From positions 1 to 59,826 of the forward strand of contig CAUDVX010000010.1 in assembly GCA_958452935.1 (NCBI GenBank): 59,826 nucleotides of DNA. The letters run 5' to 3'. Positions 14,578 through 23,049 of the stretch are shown piece after piece; the stretch's first letter is position 1, and every line of letters begins with the position of its first letter. The stretch comes from an uncultured Collinsella sp. GTDB taxonomy: Bacteria; Actinomycetota; Coriobacteriia; Coriobacteriales; Coriobacteriaceae. Made by a program: the position numbers and the translations under genes. The notes under the pieces were generated by a model. The model did not search any database. It was not told the origin of the DNA and saw only the letters and a list, made by a program, of their open reading frames with translations.

Positions 14578-17500
14578 TTAGGCCAGCAGGTCGATGACGG
14601 TAAAGCTGGCGTTGCTCTTGGCGATGACGTCGCGGCCGCCAAAGACGCAGGTGGGCGACGCGGCTGCGATGCGCGTCACGTCGGCGCCGAGCGAGCGCAG
14701 CTCACCGGGCGTGGCGGCGAGCATCTGGGCGCGGCGCTCCTCGCGTGCGTGCGGATCGAGCCCGGCCAGGTAGGTCGTGTTGCGGCGCTTGGTGAGCGCG
14801 TACGGCTTCACTGGCGCGTCCATACCGCTCACACAGCTCACGATAAAGCCCTCAAAGGCGGCCTCGTCAGGCTCAAAGCTGCCGAGCCATGCGCCCGCGC
14901 GCGCCACGCGCTCAATCGAGGGGTCGATTGCCGGGTCGCGGTAGGTGTAGAACGCCGTCTGACGCTCACCGGCCGCGCGGAATCCGCAGCCGTACGCACC
15001 GCCCTTCACGCGGATCTCGTTCCACAGGTAGTCGTAGGAGAGCGCGTTGGCAGCTACGGCCCAAGCGCCCGTCACGTCGATGCCCAGGCGACGCGGGTCG
15101 CACGCGCTTGCCGCAAAGCAGATGTCGCTGGGGATAACGAACGCCTCGTGACGGTCGTGCGGCTCCGGCACCACGAGCGTGCCGCTGGCAGCGCCGTCGC
15201 CAGAGCCAAGCCCCAGGTTGCCCGCGGCATCCCAGTACGCGTCAAAGTCCTCGTCGCTGCCGGTAAAGCTCGCCATGCAGCCATCGGCCACAAAGATGCG
15301 GTCTGCCAGCTCGGCAAGCTTGGCGCGCAGGTCGTCCAGTCGCTCGTCAAAGTGCTCGAGCAGATCGCGCAGGAACAGGTAGAAGTCCACGCCCGAGAGC
15401 TGCTCGCGCACCACGGCCGAAGGCGAACTGTAGCTCATCGCGCGACCGAGCGCCGCCGAGTGGCCGTTGTTGATAAAGCCCTGCTCAAGCCCAATGCGAA
15501 TCTGCGTAAGCACGTCGCGCACGCGGTCGGCGTCGGCATCGAGCAACAGCGTGCTCGACCACACCTCGCGCGGCAGACTCGCCAGCGCGTCGATCTTTTC
15601 GGACAGGGCGCCGGCGCTCACCAGCAGGTAGGGGCGCACGCCGTCCACGTCGGGCTGCGTCATGACCTCGGTCGTAAAGCTCAAAAAGCCCAGCTTGCCG
15701 GCGAGCAGGTTGTCGAGTTCCTCGGCCGAATGCTCACGCGTGGGCAGCTGCTTGAGCAGGCGGCAGAGCAGCGTCACGTAGGGCAGGTCCTCAAATGCGA
15801 CGCAGCTCAGGTCGAAGTATTGCATGGCGTAGGCCAGACGGTTGGTGGGGATGCCGTGGCGCAGGCAGGGGATGGGCGCGGTCGTGTCCACGACCAGCGG
15901 CGGCTCGGGGCGCGCCTCGCCAATGTCGGATACACGCAGGCGCGGCAGCGTTGCCTTGTCCTCGGGCGTGTCCTCCGCCTCCTGCGCGGCACGCAGCGCG
16001 GCCGTGCGCTCGACCACGTCGGCCAGCTCGGCATCGGTCATGGCGTCGCGCTTGGCTGCCAGCTCGGCGGCCTCGGCACCCTCCGAACCCTCGGCGGCGT
16101 CCACCGGCACCAGCTCGACCAGCGCCATGTGATCGTTCTGCAGCACCAGCTCGCGCAGCAGGTCCTCAAAGTAGCTGCCGTCTAGCTCGCCGCGCAGCTC
16201 CTCGTACACTGGGCCGTACTTGAGCGCCAGCGTCGCGGCGTCGTCATCGTAGAGCCAAGTGCTCAGCGCGTCGCACACAATGGCCACGCCATCGGCGATG
16301 CCATAGTCGCGCTGGCGCAGGTCGTATTCGTTGCTGCTGATGATAGCTTCCAGGCGCTCGCGCGGAACGCCGTGCTCGCACAGGTCGCGGCAGGCGTCCT
16401 GGAATACGCGACGCAGCTCGCGCGCCACGCCGGGCTGCGCGTTCTGCAGCATGATGAGCTCGTAGGGCTGCAGGCTCTCGGCCGCGGTGTAGCTCACCAC
16501 GTTGCCGCCCAGGCCGGCGGCCAGAATGGCCTTCTTAACTGGTGCCTCGTTGGAGCCCAGCAGTGCCTCGAACAGGATGTCCGCCGCGATTGTGCGCTTG
16601 CGGTCGAGCGCGCTGCCCAGCACCAGGCCCAGGCCCACCAGGGCGTTCTCGGGCGTGGTGGCCATCTCGACACGCTTATACTCGCAGGTCACGGGCGTCT
16701 GCGCATCCAGCGGATTGGGCGCCAGCGTGGACGGGTCCTCGCCGGCGGCAACGGCTGCGTCCATGCGCCGACTTGCGGCACTCGGCTGCGACAGATAGCG
16801 CTCGTCCAAAAAGGCCAGGGCGCGGTCCACGTCCAGGTCGCCGTAGAGCGTGATGTAGGAGTTGGAAGGATTGTAGTGGCGCGCGTGCGTGTCCAGGAAC
16901 TGCTCGTAGGTGAGCGCGGGAATCGCGCGCGGGTCGCCACCGCTCTCGTGCGCATAGGCGGTGTCGGGATAGAGCGCGGCGTTGACGGCGTCGTCCAGCA
17001 CACTCATGGGGTCGGACAGCGCGCCCTTCATCTCGTTGAACACCACGCCGTTATAGCGCAGCGTGCCCTCGCGCAGGCTGGCGGCGCTGCCTTCGCCCTC
17101 GGCGCCCTCCGGCAGGTCCAGCTCGTAGTGCCAGCCCTCCTGCTCAAAAATGGTCGGCTTGGTATAGATGGCCGGGTTGAACACGGCGTCCAGGTACACG
17201 TCCATCAGGTTGTACAGATCCTGCTCGTTGGTGGTGGCAACGGGGTAGATGGTCTTGTCGGGGTAGGTCATGGCGTTGAGGAACGTCTGCATGGAGCTCT
17301 TGATCAGGTCGACAAACGGCTCCTTGACGGGGAACTTGGCCGATCCGCACAGGACCGAGTGCTCAAGAATATGGAACACGCCGGTGGAATCGGCCGGCGG
17401 CGTCTTAAAGCCAATGGCAAAGGCCTTGTTCTCGTCGTCGCACGCCAGGTACAGCAGGCGAGCGCCCGAGGCAGTGTGGCGCAGCACGTAGGCGTCCGAG

Positions 17501-17610
17501 TCGAGCTCGGGCACGGTCTCGCAGCGCTCGACGGCAAAGCCGTGGCAGGTGGTGCCGGGCACCAGCAGCGCGGCGGCAGCGGCGCGCGGGTCGGTTGAGG
17601 TGATGGGCAT
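14578..17610 (-). CDS. M16C family zinc metalloprotease (presequence-protease-like)
   Basis: 1010-aa insulinase-superfamily peptidase of the M16C (PreP-like) type, which degrades short unfolded peptides in an enclosed chamber. The inverted zinc motif HxxEH is H80-ILE-H84 in FHILEHSVLCGS, with the distal family signature around NEMKGALSDP. The length fits a fused two-half M16C protein; the C-terminal half lacks its own HxxEH, as expected. No signal peptide is seen, so it is probably cytosolic. AAAGGAG (17618-17624) selects the ATG at 17610. Terminator family E follows. The gene is monocistronic. Confidence 0.88.
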   Translation of the reverse strand: MPITSTDPRAAAAALLVPGTTCHGFAVERCETVPELDSDAYVLRHTASGARLLYLACDDENKAFAIGFKTPPADSTGVFHILEHSVLCGSAKFPVKEPFVDLIKSSMQTFLNAMTYPDKTIYPVATTNEQDLYNLMDVYLDAVFNPAIYTKPTIFEQEGWHYELDLPEGAEGEGSAASLREGTLRYNGVVFNEMKGALSDPMSVLDDAVNAALYPDTAYAHESGGDPRAIPALTYEQFLDTHARHYNPSNSYITLYGDLDVDRALAFLDERYLSQPSAASRRMDAAVAAGEDPSTLAPNPLDAQTPVTCEYKRVEMATTPENALVGLGLVLGSALDRKRTIAADILFEALLGSNEAPVKKAILAAGLGGNVVSYTAAESLQPYELIMLQNAQPGVARELRRVFQDACRDLCEHGVPRERLEAIISSNEYDLRQRDYGIADGVAIVCDALSTWLYDDDAATLALKYGPVYEELRGELDGSYFEDLLRELVLQNDHMALVELVPVDAAEGSEGAEAAELAAKRDAMTDAELADVVERTAALRAAQEAEDTPEDKATLPRLRVSDIGEARPEPPLVVDTTAPIPCLRHGIPTNRLAYAMQYFDLSCVAFEDLPYVTLLCRLLKQLPTREHSAEELDNLLAGKLGFLSFTTEVMTQPDVDGVRPYLLVSAGALSEKIDALASLPREVWSSTLLLDADADRVRDVLTQIRIGLEQGFINNGHSAALGRAMSYSSPSAVVREQLSGVDFYLFLRDLLEHFDERLDDLRAKLAELADRIFVADGCMASFTGSDEDFDAYWDAAGNLGLGSGDGAASGTLVVPEPHDRHEAFVIPSDICFAASACDPRRLGIDVTGAWAVAANALSYDYLWNEIRVKGGAYGCGFRAAGERQTAFYTYRDPAIDPSIERVARAGAWLGSFEPDEAAFEGFIVSCVSGMDAPVKPYALTKRRNTTYLAGLDPHAREERRAQMLAATPGELRSLGADVTRIAAASPTCVFGGRDVIAKSNASFTVIDLLA

Positions 17611-17890
17611 ATGCAGTCTCCTTTGACGCCCCAACGGGGGCGAATCGAGTCGAATCCTCGTGAGTATACCCATATGGGGCCGCGGCTCTGCGGCGAACTG
17701 AAGACGATGTGGGTGGACTAGCCTAGCTAGGTTGATAACGAATGCCGCTGGTAGCCGCTGCACCCCGCTAAAGTGAAATAACACCCCGTTTACCGAATCA
17801 TTTAGGAAATATATGGACTCCTAAAAAGTTCTAATACAATATAAGTTATCTATCTATAAGCTGCTGATTCCTTGCAAAGGTATGGTTGAT

Positions 17891-18595
17891 ATGGTTGAAG
17901 CAAATAGCGTTATCCCCCTGTACAAACAGATTGTCCGTGCGCTCTCTGATTCGATCGCCAACGGCACGTACCGCCCGGGAGATAAGCTTCCGACCGAGGT
18001 GGAGCTCATCGAGCAATTTGGCGTGAGCCGAATAACGGTTCGCTCCGCAATTAAAGAAATGGAAGATGCTGGGCTTGTTGAGAGGGCCCGCGGCAAGGGC
18101 ACGTTCGTTTCGTCGGACACACAGATGTATGCCGCGGACGACCGTGAGAGCTTTACCCATTCGTGCCAGCTTGCGGGAAAACAGGCGTCTACCAGGGTTC
18201 TCGCAATGGGCTGGGACTTCCCAAGCCTGCGAGACGCGAAGTTCCTGGGCGTAGACGATACCCAAAAGGTATTGCGTAGTCGTCGTCTGCGCCTTGTGGA
18301 TGACAAGCCCACGATGATGGAAACCAATAGCTATTCCGCTGCGCTTTCTTTTTTGGAGCATGAATCCCTCGAGGATTCGCTGATGGCGGTACTCGATCGC
18401 CAGGGGATCAAGATGGGCCCCAACACGCGTACGCTCGAGGTCTGCTATGCGAGCGAGCTCGAGGCGGCATACCTTAACGTGGAGCTGGACTCTCCGCTGC
18501 TTCTGTTTGTCGATAGGCGTTATGCTCCAAGCGGCGAGCCGCTTTTCATCTCCCGTCAGGTGTACTGCACCGAGCGACTGAAGTTCTATTTGTAA
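17891..18595 (+). CDS. GntR family regulator of the adjacent PTS/deglycase operon
   Basis: 234-aa HutC/UTRA regulator. The winged helix occupies residues 1-70 (VIPLYKQIVRALSDSI, LPTEVELIEQFGVSRITVRSAIKEM, GKGTFVSSD); the UTRA domain follows. AAAGG (17876-17880) favours the ATG at 17891 over the one at 17882. It is followed after 136 bp by the PTS genes in the same direction, so it most likely senses the phosphorylated substrate made by that PTS and derepresses the operon, as in related glycated-amine loci. The upstream 200 bp are AT-rich, unlike the rest of the region, consistent with a regulated promoter. Confidence 0.9.
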   Translation: MVEANSVIPLYKQIVRALSDSIANGTYRPGDKLPTEVELIEQFGVSRITVRSAIKEMEDAGLVERARGKGTFVSSDTQMYAADDRESFTHSCQLAGKQASTRVLAMGWDFPSLRDAKFLGVDDTQKVLRSRRLRLVDDKPTMMETNSYSAALSFLEHESLEDSLMAVLDRQGIKMGPNTRTLEVCYASELEAAYLNVELDSPLLLFVDRRYAPSGEPLFISRQVYCTERLKFYL

Positions 18596-18622
18596 ATTAG
18601 AGATAGATTAGTCTATTTACCG

Positions 18623-18719
18623 ACCAATAGTTACCGTTCGCGGATTTGGAAAATAGACACACCGCGTAGGGCAGATTGCTAATATACTTTGTTATGACAA
18701 TATAGTACGTCCTATTGGT
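18623..18719. promoter_or_regulatory. Candidate operator and promoter region of the PTS operon
   Basis: ACCAATAG (18623-18630) and its complement CTATTGGT (18712-18719) bracket an AT-rich stretch holding a plausible promoter TTGCTA-N17-AATATA (18676-18704). The right box lies just before the Shine-Dalgarno of the EIIA gene. Assignment to the neighbouring GntR regulator is inference. Confidence 0.35.
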
Positions 18720-18730
18720 ATTGGAGAACT

Positions 18731-19150
18731 ATGAATAAGATATTGCTAGCGAGTCATGGTTATCTCGCCCAAGGCATGAAAAGCTCTCTGGAGATTCTGA
18801 TGGGCACTAACGACCGAATCGAGTGCCTGTGCGCCTATATCGATGACGACACGAGGGATGTCGCAGCGCTTATCGATGCTTGGATGGAGTCGAAGGACCC
18901 TGCCGACTCTTGGTTTGTCGTGACTGACATCTTTGGTGGCTCTGTAAACAACGAATTCATTCAGAGGCAGACCGCCGGATCGTTTACGTTGATCACCGGA
19001 ATGAACTTGCCGCTGCTGGTGGAAATGGTAACACAGCTGGACTCCCTGGATGCGGACAAGGCCAAAGCCGCGGTCGAGGGATCACGTTCGTTTATCATGC
19101 TTTGTGAGGCGGCGGACATGCTTGCCGATGTCGAAGAAGAAGAGTTCTAG
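18731..19150 (+). CDS. PTS mannose-family EIIA component
   Basis: 139-aa phosphocarrier that takes phosphate from HPr and passes it to EIIB. The phosphorylated histidine is H9 in ILLASHGYLAQGM, and DIFGGSVNNEF is the conserved fold motif of the EIIA(Man) family. It is a single domain, not fused to EIIB. TTGGAG precedes the ATG. It is the first structural gene of a GntR-EIIA-EIIB-SIS-EIIC-EIID cluster, whose composition matches the gfr type of glucoselysine/fructoselysine PTS. That assignment rests on the neighbouring deglycase. Confidence 0.9.
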   Translation: MNKILLASHGYLAQGMKSSLEILMGTNDRIECLCAYIDDDTRDVAALIDAWMESKDPADSWFVVTDIFGGSVNNEFIQRQTAGSFTLITGMNLPLLVEMVTQLDSLDADKAKAAVEGSRSFIMLCEAADMLADVEEEEF

Positions 19151-19212
19151 CTCAAGCTTCAACGAATAATTCAACCCTGTCATTACCTTTATTACGTGCG
19201 GAGATGATTACG

Positions 19213-19686
19213 ATGATTAAGCTTACGAGAGTTGATTACCGATTGATTCACGGCCAGGTCGCCATGTCTTGGACACATGCGCTGGACGTCGATTGCATCC
19301 TGTGTGCCAGCGACGCCGTGGCAAAAGACGACATGAGAAAAGCCGCTTTGAGGCTCGCCCGCCCCAGCGGCGTTAAACTCGTCATCAAGGATGTTGACGC
19401 TGCTATCGAGGCGCTCAACAGCGGCGTCACCGACAAGTATTCGCTGTTTATCATTGTCGAGACGATCGAGGATGCCTATCGCCTTGCTAAGGGTTGCAAA
19501 GACATCAAGGAGATCAATTTGGGCGGAACTCGAAAGTCTCCCGAGACCACGCTTCATCCGACCCCCGCGATCTTTGCGACCGAAACCGATGCCGAGCATA
19601 TCCAAGAGCTTGTCAACGATGGCGTGGTTGTCGAAATCCGTCAGGTCCCCAATGACTCAAAGGTATTTGCCAAGGACGTTTTCTAG
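19213..19686 (+). CDS. PTS mannose-family EIIB component
   Basis: 157-aa EIIB of the mannose/sorbose family. H13 in DYRLIHGQVAMSW is the phosphorylation site, and KDDMRKAALRLARPSGVKL is the typical following helix. It transfers phosphate to the sugar moiety entering through EIIC/EIID. GGAG at 19200-19203 favours the ATG at 19213 over that at 19204. A strong terminator 50 bp downstream separates it from the deglycase gene. Confidence 0.9.
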   Translation: MIKLTRVDYRLIHGQVAMSWTHALDVDCILCASDAVAKDDMRKAALRLARPSGVKLVIKDVDAAIEALNSGVTDKYSLFIIVETIEDAYRLAKGCKDIKEINLGGTRKSPETTLHPTPAIFATETDAEHIQELVNDGVVVEIRQVPNDSKVFAKDVF

Positions 19687-19735
19687 CTGGAAACATGCCA
19701 TTGTCTAGCATTTATTAACTAGGTCCTCCTTTCTT

Positions 19736-19768
19736 AAGCCCGTCGATCATTTGAACGGCGGGCTTTTT
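19736..19768 (+). terminator. Terminator inside the PTS/deglycase cluster
   Basis: AAGCCCGTCG (19736-19745) pairs with CGGCGGGCTT (19756-19765), one wobble, and is followed by a T-run. It follows EIIB, so EIIA-EIIB can be made without the deglycase and membrane components, or readthrough sets their ratio. Confidence 0.85.
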
Positions 19769-19803
19769 ATTAAAGAAAAATCAAAAAAAGCTGAAATAGT
19801 TCT

Positions 19804-19834
19804 TGCATAGTTAGTTATATAAAGTATTATAACG
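19804..19834 (+). promoter_or_regulatory. Candidate promoter for the deglycase-EIIC-EIID segment
   Basis: TTGCAT (19804-19809) is followed 17-19 bp later by overlapping AT-rich -10-like hexamers (ATTATA, TATAAC) in an AT-rich tract just after the internal terminator and 47 bp before the deglycase start. Confidence 0.45.
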
Positions 19835-19880
19835 TCATGGGATGAATGAAGGGTTCATCCAAGTGAGTTAGGAGTAAGGG

Positions 19881-20915
19881 ATGTTCAATTTCGATGAGCC
19901 TCGTTACGAGAAGGTTGTGAGCGATGCCCTCGCTCTCCGTCCTCAGATTGAGGCTGCCGTGGACAAGGTCTGCGAGCAGGGTTATTCCAACATCTTCTTC
20001 ATCGGCTGCGGCGGCACCTGGGCCCACACGCTCCCGATGAAGTATTGGGTCGAGACCACCACGGCCGACGTCGACGTCCACTGCGAGATTGCCGCTGAGT
20101 TCCTCGCATGCCCGCCCAAGACCTTCAACAAGGACTCGGTCTGCGTCTTCTCCACCCGCACCGGCACCACCCCCGAGATCATCGAGGCCGCCAAGTTCTG
20201 CCAGGAGCAGGGCGCCCGCACGCTGATGTACGTCTCCAACGACAACACCCCGGCCACCGAGTACGCCGATTACAAGTTCTTCAGCTTCGCCGAGGACGAC
20301 GTTCTGTGCGAGGCCATCTACACCTACCAGATCACGCTGGTCGCCCGCTTCCTCAAGAACGCCGGCGCCTTCCCCAAGTACGACACCTTCATGGAGGAGT
20401 TCGGCAACATCGCTCCGTACCTCATCAAGGCCAAGGACGCTCAGGACGAGCGCTGCGCCGCCATGGCCGAGGACTTCAAGGACACCGACTACCACATGGT
20501 GATCGGCTCCGGCATGCTCTGGGGTGAGGCCTACGACTACGCCATGTGCATCCTCGAGGAGATGCAGTGGATTAAGACCAAGTCCATCCACGCCGCCGAG
20601 TTCTTCCACGGCACCATCGAACTGTGCGAGGAGGGCACGAGCCTCATCATGCTCTACGGCGAGGACGACACCCGTAAGCTCATGGACCGCGTGGACAACT
20701 TCACTCACATGCTCGCCGACGAGAAGGGCGTCCATGTCCGCGTGAACAAGTTCGACACCGCCGAGGTCGAGCTGCCGTTCAGCGACCCCGAGTTCCGCAA
20801 GATCGTCTCCCCGATGGTCACCTACACCATCACCGAGCGTCTGAGCTGCCATCTCGAGCACGTCCGTAACCACCCGCTCACCACGCGTCGTTACTATCAC
20901 CAGATGAACTACTAA
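19881..20915 (+). CDS. SIS-domain glycated-amine-phosphate deglycase (Gfr/FrlB-like)
   Basis: 344-aa cytosolic SIS protein. FFIGCGGTWAHTLP near residue 40 and the phosphosugar loop STRTGTT in the first half, and HAAEFFHGT in the second half, match the fructoselysine/glucoselysine-6-phosphate deglycases. It would cleave the 6-phosphate product delivered by the surrounding PTS to a sugar phosphate plus amine (for example lysine). Codon use is more biased to C/G-ending codons than in the neighbours, which suggests high expression. GGAG sits 9 nt upstream. Whether the amine is lysine, and whether it is linked at alpha or epsilon position, cannot be read from sequence. Confidence 0.85.
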   Translation: MFNFDEPRYEKVVSDALALRPQIEAAVDKVCEQGYSNIFFIGCGGTWAHTLPMKYWVETTTADVDVHCEIAAEFLACPPKTFNKDSVCVFSTRTGTTPEIIEAAKFCQEQGARTLMYVSNDNTPATEYADYKFFSFAEDDVLCEAIYTYQITLVARFLKNAGAFPKYDTFMEEFGNIAPYLIKAKDAQDERCAAMAEDFKDTDYHMVIGSGMLWGEAYDYAMCILEEMQWIKTKSIHAAEFFHGTIELCEEGTSLIMLYGEDDTRKLMDRVDNFTHMLADEKGVHVRVNKFDTAEVELPFSDPEFRKIVSPMVTYTITERLSCHLEHVRNHPLTTRRYYHQMNY

Positions 20916-20936
20916 TCCTCTCAAATTGCTGCGGTT

Positions 20937-20975
20937 GTCTGCAGGCGAGCTGCGCAGAATGCCTCGCCTGCAGAC
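20937..20975 (+). other. Perfect 13-bp intercistronic hairpin
   Basis: GTCTGCAGGCGAG (20937-20949) pairs perfectly with CTCGCCTGCAGAC (20963-20975). It has no following T-tract and ends 21 bp before the EIIC start. It looks like an mRNA-stabilising or processing hairpin protecting the upstream deglycase message rather than a terminator. Confidence 0.65.
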
Positions 20976-20996
20976 CTGTTTCTGGGGTTGATCGAA

Positions 20997-21770
20997 ATGG
21001 TTGTCCAGTATCTTCTAGTTGCACTGGTCGCATTTATTGCGTCCATGGACGAGCAATTATTTGGCATTACGATGCTTGGTCGTCCGCTGTTTACGAGCCT
21101 GTTCGTTGGCTTGATCCTTGGCGATGTCCAGCAGGGCGTTATCGTCGGCGCTGCTTTGGAGTCCATGTTCATGGGCGCCATCATGGTCGGCGCGGCGGTT
21201 CCTCCCGAGGTCTATGCCTCCGGCGTGCTTGGCTGCGCGTTTGCCGTCATTACGGGTACGGGCACGGCAACTGCCGTCGCGCTCGCCCTTCCCGTCTCCG
21301 TCTTCCTTCAGGTGTGGCGCAACTTCTGCTACGCCGTTCCGGGTGCCTTTGCCTGCAAGAAGATTGAGACCGCTCTGGCAAATCGCGATCTTGCCAAGGC
21401 GAACCTGTACCATCTGACCGTCGTGCCGCTGTCGATTGGCATTCCGTCTGCACTGCTGGTGTTTTGCTCGCTGTTCTTTGGTGCCGACCTCATCAACAAT
21501 GCGCTCAACGCGATTCCGCAGTTTGTGATGGACGGCCTCAACGTTGCATCCGGCGTCATGGTCTGCATCGGCTTCGCACTTCTTATCAGGACCATGGGCG
21601 ATAACAAGCTGCTTCCTTGGCTGTTCCTGGGATTCATTATGGTCATCTACCTCAAGATGGACGTTATCGGCGTCGCCGCAGCTGCCATTTGCGTCGCACT
21701 GCTCCTGGCCTTCCGCGAGGGCTCGTCCGGTCCGCAGGCGGTTGCCGAGGATGAAGAGGAGGACTTCTAA
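20997..21770 (+). CDS. PTS mannose/sorbose-family EIIC component
   Basis: 257-aa integral membrane protein, one half of the mannose-family sugar channel. It is hydrophobic throughout, with family motifs SMDEQLFGITMLGRPLFTSLFVGLILGD and GAALESMFMGAI. I prefer the ATG at 20997; the in-frame TTG at 20988 leaves no room for a ribosome-binding site. The stop codon overlaps the EIID start (TAATG), so both are translated together, as expected for obligate partners. Confidence 0.9.
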   Translation: MVVQYLLVALVAFIASMDEQLFGITMLGRPLFTSLFVGLILGDVQQGVIVGAALESMFMGAIMVGAAVPPEVYASGVLGCAFAVITGTGTATAVALALPVSVFLQVWRNFCYAVPGAFACKKIETALANRDLAKANLYHLTVVPLSIGIPSALLVFCSLFFGADLINNALNAIPQFVMDGLNVASGVMVCIGFALLIRTMGDNKLLPWLFLGFIMVIYLKMDVIGVAAAAICVALLLAFREGSSGPQAVAEDEEEDF

Positions 21771-22618
21771 TGGCTACCCAGAACACCGACCTCAAAGAGG
21801 CCAAGAAGGACGCGATTATGACTCCCGATATGTATCGGAGCATGTTCCTTCGCCAGTTTACGAGCCAGTGCTCGCAGTCGTACGACAAGATGATGGCAAT
21901 GGGCTTCATGTACACCATTCAGAAGCCCCTGCGAAAGATTTATCCCAACGACGACGATTACTATGCGGCGCTCGATCGCCATACCGAGTTCTTTAACATC
22001 ACGCCTCATGTGCTTCCGTTTGTAGCCGGCCTAACGGTTTCGATGGAAGAGCAGGCGGCTGCCGATAAGAACTTTGACACGTCCTCGATTAACGCCATGA
22101 AGGTCGGCCTCATGGGACCGCTTTCCGGCATCGGCGATTCGTTCTACTGGGGTACGTTCCGCGTGGTCGCCGCCGGCATTGGTATCGGCATCGCTTCGAC
22201 GGGCAACCCGCTCGGCCCCATCGTGTACGCGCTTATCTACTCTGTGATTAACTTTGCAACGCGTATCGTCGCCGCCCATCTGGGATACGACCTGGGAACC
22301 AAGTTCCTGCAGCAGTCCGAAGAGAACAACCTTATGTCTCGCATGACGCATGCTGCCGGTGTCCTCGGAATGACCGTTATCGGCGCCATGATTGCGGCAC
22401 AGGTCTCACTGTCCACTGCTTTGACCTTTGATGTGGGTGGTTCGGAGATTGTCCTGCAGGATCTGTTCGATTCGATCTTCCCCGGTCTGCTGCCCTTGCT
22501 GGCAACGTTCGCTTGCGTTGCTCTCTATAAAAAGGGTGTCAAGACCATTTGGATTATTATTGGCATCTTCGCGATCTGCATCATCGGAACAGGTTTGGGA
22601 GTGTTCGCGGCGGCGTAA
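21770..22618 (+). CDS. PTS mannose-family EIID component
   Basis: 282-aa membrane partner of EIIC. The N-terminal cytoplasmic segment (MFLRQFTSQCSQSYDKMMAMG), FFNITPHVLPFVAG, and the loop KVGLMGPLSGIGDSFYWGTFR are hallmark EIID(Man) sequences; the C-terminal part is a run of hydrophobic helices. It is the last gene of the cluster and is followed by a strong terminator. Confidence 0.92.
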   Translation: MATQNTDLKEAKKDAIMTPDMYRSMFLRQFTSQCSQSYDKMMAMGFMYTIQKPLRKIYPNDDDYYAALDRHTEFFNITPHVLPFVAGLTVSMEEQAAADKNFDTSSINAMKVGLMGPLSGIGDSFYWGTFRVVAAGIGIGIASTGNPLGPIVYALIYSVINFATRIVAAHLGYDLGTKFLQQSEENNLMSRMTHAAGVLGMTVIGAMIAAQVSLSTALTFDVGGSEIVLQDLFDSIFPGLLPLLATFACVALYKKGVKTIWIIIGIFAICIIGTGLGVFAAA

Positions 22619-22663
22619 AGTTGACTGCTATGCTCGCGCGTTGGATAACTAACTGTCCGTTTG

Positions 22664-22700
22664 AAAACGGGGTTCGGCGTAAGGCCGGCCCCGTTTTTTT
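22664..22700 (+). terminator. Terminator of the PTS operon
   Basis: AAAACGGGG (22664-22672) pairs with CCCCGTTTT (22689-22697); an inner CGGC/GCCG stem is also possible. Seven T follow. Confidence 0.9.
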
Positions 22701-22750
22701 GTTTGAGGGATTTTCCGACCGTCCAAAAATCCACGCCCATGCATCACTCA

Positions 22751-22992
22751 CACATCTCTCATCTCTCATTCCTCACTAATACGAGAGATAACAGAAAGAC
22801 GAGAGATAAATATGAGAGATAACTGATCAGCAAAGAGACAGGCAATCATGGTATTGTCTCAATACTGATTGTTTTAACAGCAAAAACATGTTTAAATGAA
22901 ACAGATGGCAGACATCTTATCTTTCATCTCTCACTTATCTCTAATATGAGAGATAGCAGTAAGATGAGAGATAATTACGAGAGATAACTGAG
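22751..22992. promoter_or_regulatory. Duplicated three-box GAGAGATA operator array
   Basis: GAGAGATA occurs six times, at 22783, 22801 and 22814 and again at 22948, 22966 and 22979. Both triplets have exactly the same spacing (18 then 13 bp), and each is preceded by inverted ATCTCTCA-type boxes. The two roughly 75-bp units are about 165 bp apart and end just before the AlbA-type gene at 23050. Such an array must bind something cooperatively; the product of the next gene, with a C-terminal winged helix, is the obvious candidate. Confidence 0.7.
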
Positions 22993-23049
22993 AGACGAAG
23001 GAAATCTATTCGCGGCATTCTCCGCCGGGCCGAGCGAAAGGACATGCAG

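Noticed and set aside
22751..22992. CRISPR array
   Set aside because: The repeat unit is only 8 bp, spacers are 5-10 bp and the two triplets have equal spacing; this is an operator array, and no cas gene is nearby.
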